7,409 bases of DNA from Campylobacteraceae bacterium (lineage in GTDB: Bacteria; Campylobacterota; Campylobacteria; Campylobacterales; Sulfurospirillaceae), in NCBI GenBank assembly GCA_027011025.1, contig JALVAU010000296.1, positions 1-7,409 on the forward strand. The letters run 5' to 3'. Position 1 is the first letter of the stretch. Each line of letters starts with the position of its first letter. Under the pieces are notes generated by a model that was given only the letters and a program-made list of their open reading frames with translations, made no database searches and was not told the origin of the DNA. Shown here in pieces: positions 7,146-7,409 of this stretch. Both the position numbers and the translations under genes were made by a program.

Positions 7146-7297
7146 TTTTTTCTTTCAAATCTTTTTGCCGTATCAGATTTCTTGTGATAGTTGTATTTGA
7201 GCGACTCTGCAACCGATGGGTCAAAATCTTCGATTTTGGGGTACCCTTCGTGTGAAGCCTTAGCGATGATACAACTATCACAAGAAATCTATGTCAT
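7142..7297 (-). CDS. Short unrecognised ORF coupled to ispG; start unresolved (in-frame TAG at codon 3), possibly a pseudogene
   Basis: From ATG (7297-7295) the frame reads M-T-TAG and then 48 sense codons to a TGA at 7144-7142 that overlaps the ispG ATG. The 48 residues begin [17 protein letters not shown], continue with [19 protein letters not shown] and end in the basic stretch AKRFERKK. This looks like a real small protein: a CxxC pair, a DPSVAESL helix start and a basic tail. The 4-bp overlap is also what a genuine operon gene would show. Against it: the ATG sits within the predicted -10 box and has no Shine-Dalgarno, the third codon is amber, and no ATG, GTG or TTG follows in frame. I do not recognise the family. 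Both arms of a 22-bp inverted repeat lie inside it, and the first arm includes two bases of the TAG. The reading may therefore be a small gene whose 5' end was damaged, a gene using a rare ATT start (7288-7286), or a fortuitous frame in a structured leader. Confidence 0.4.
7175..7290. repeat. 22-bp perfect inverted repeat with 72-bp centre between priA and ispG
   Basis: The left arm 7175-7196 (plus strand AGATTTCTTGTGATAG... ) is the exact reverse complement of the right arm 7269-7290; the match stops sharply on both sides. The centre (7197-7268) holds smaller pairings: CAAAATC/GATTTTG with a three-base loop (7222-7228 with 7232-7238), GGGT with ACCC around it (7218-7221 with 7243-7246), and CTTC/GAAG (7246-7249 with 7254-7257), not all of which can form together. 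Predicted transcription of the ispG unit starts at about 7289, so the RNA would begin with one arm and fold into a long 5'-terminal stem. No U-tract follows, so it is not an intrinsic terminator. No terminal target duplication or transposase is present. A structured leader, an element remnant, or a mutation templated from one arm to the other are all possible. Confidence 0.85.
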
Positions 7298-7310
7298 TAT
7301 ACAAAAAAAG
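7296..7310 (-). promoter_or_regulatory. Predicted promoter of the ispG-dnaB-comEC operon
   Basis: On the minus strand CTTTTTTTG is followed directly by TATAAT (7301-7296), the best match in the window to the T-run plus -10 arrangement of Campylobacterota sigma-70 promoters. It lies two bases after the priA stop codon region (stop 7315-7313). The predicted start, seven bases past the -10, falls at about 7289, at the edge of the inverted-repeat arm. The leader to the ispG ATG would be about 144 nt. Confidence 0.65.
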
Positions 7311-7312
7311 TG

Positions 7313-7409
7313 TTAAGAGAAAGATAATGGGTCGATGTCTATCTCTACATGTAGAGCTTTGCATCTGTGGGCAAATTTTAGTAGTTCTTGTGTATCTGTG
7401 CTTCTTAGG
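7313..7409 (-). CDS. priA: PriA primosomal protein N', C-terminal end only
   Basis: Thirty-one codons and a TAA remain in the window; the gene continues to the right. The visible residues are LRSTDTQELLKFAHRCKALH followed by VEIDIDPLSFS. The ending, a beta strand of the type V-x-I-D-I-D-P-x-S-F, is the usual C-terminus of PriA helicases, in which it belongs to the last C-terminal domain. PriA recognises stalled forks and D-loops and reloads DnaB. The helicase motifs and zinc-binding cysteines would lie outside the window. The call rests on this short tail and on the dnaB-containing neighbourhood, so it is probable rather than certain. Confidence 0.65.
   Translation of the reverse strand, partial: LRSTDTQELLKFAHRCKALHVEIDIDPLSFS
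7343..7356. repeat. 14-bp palindrome CTCTACATGTAGAG inside the priA tail
   Basis: This is an exact copy of the core of the palindrome in comEC (4512-4525). It encodes ALHVEI in priA, in the same codon phase as the comEC copy. It lies about 40 bp upstream of the predicted ispG promoter, so a binding site is conceivable but unsupported beyond the symmetry. Confidence 0.5.

Noticed and set aside
7175..7290. Invertible (phase-variable) DNA switch flanked by the 22-bp repeats
   Set aside because: The promoter lies outside the repeat so inversion would not switch it, no recombinase gene is in the window, and flipping the centre would close the small frame at a TGA just after the first arm. Not excluded, but nothing favours it.
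7175..7290. Intrinsic terminator for priA
   Set aside because: The stem is long and AT-rich with a 72-base loop and has no T-tract after it on either strand; a promoter directly precedes it.
7142..7290. Second open frame on the minus strand through the inverted repeat, in another phase, from a GTG
   Set aside because: Its translation is an S/T/R/K-rich string without motif and it runs into ispG out of frame; the ATGA-coupled frame is far more protein-like.
7266..7316. 16-codon plus-strand ORF starting ATGATACAACTATC
   Set aside because: It has no ribosome site, is very short and is made mostly of the inverted-repeat arm and the complement of the predicted promoter.

Overview
The window is an AT-rich, gene-dense stretch of a bacterial chromosome. 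Gene content, gene order and promoter style (T-runs and TTTTTTTG directly upstream of TATAAT, no clear -35) point to a Campylobacterota (epsilonproteobacterial) genome. A free-living sulfur-oxidising relative of Sulfurimonas or Sulfuricurvum is plausible, but the genus cannot be fixed from the sequence. No tRNA, rRNA, CRISPR array, insertion sequence or phage gene is visible. Almost every base is coding; the only real intergenic spaces are 425-544 and the priA-ispG interval 7146-7312.

Left part (1-3494). A divergent promoter region (425-544) separates two units. Leftward runs the 5' end of a Csd3/Pgp3-type M23 peptidoglycan peptidase. Rightward runs a tightly overlapped unit: a secreted PGBA_N-domain protein, a GlcD-type FAD-linked oxidase (4-bp ATGA overlap) and a six-helix YihY/BrkB membrane protein (1-bp overlap). 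The same neighbourhood (csd3, pgbA, glcD; in Campylobacter also 'rbn') is known from Helicobacter and Campylobacter as I recall it, so this is an ancestral block rather than an acquired island.

Right part (3399-7409, all minus strand). In transcription order: the 3' end of priA, a promoter, a short open frame fused to a 22-bp perfect inverted repeat, ispG, dnaB and comEC. The ispG/dnaB and dnaB/comEC junctions are zero-gap TAGATG joints. The cluster combines replication restart (PriA), the replicative helicase (DnaB), the DNA-uptake channel (short ComEC without nuclease domain) and the iron-sulfur enzyme IspG of isoprenoid synthesis. comEC and the YihY/BrkB gene converge and overlap by 96 bp, codon against codon.

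The most unusual object is at 7142-7301. A strong-looking promoter is predicted to start transcription within about one base of the first arm of a 22-bp perfect inverted repeat. The same DNA carries a 48-codon protein-like frame that ends in an ATGA overlap with ispG, but has an in-frame TAG at codon 3 and no ordinary start after it. It may be a structured leader, a damaged small gene, or both. The rest of the window is conventional core genome.
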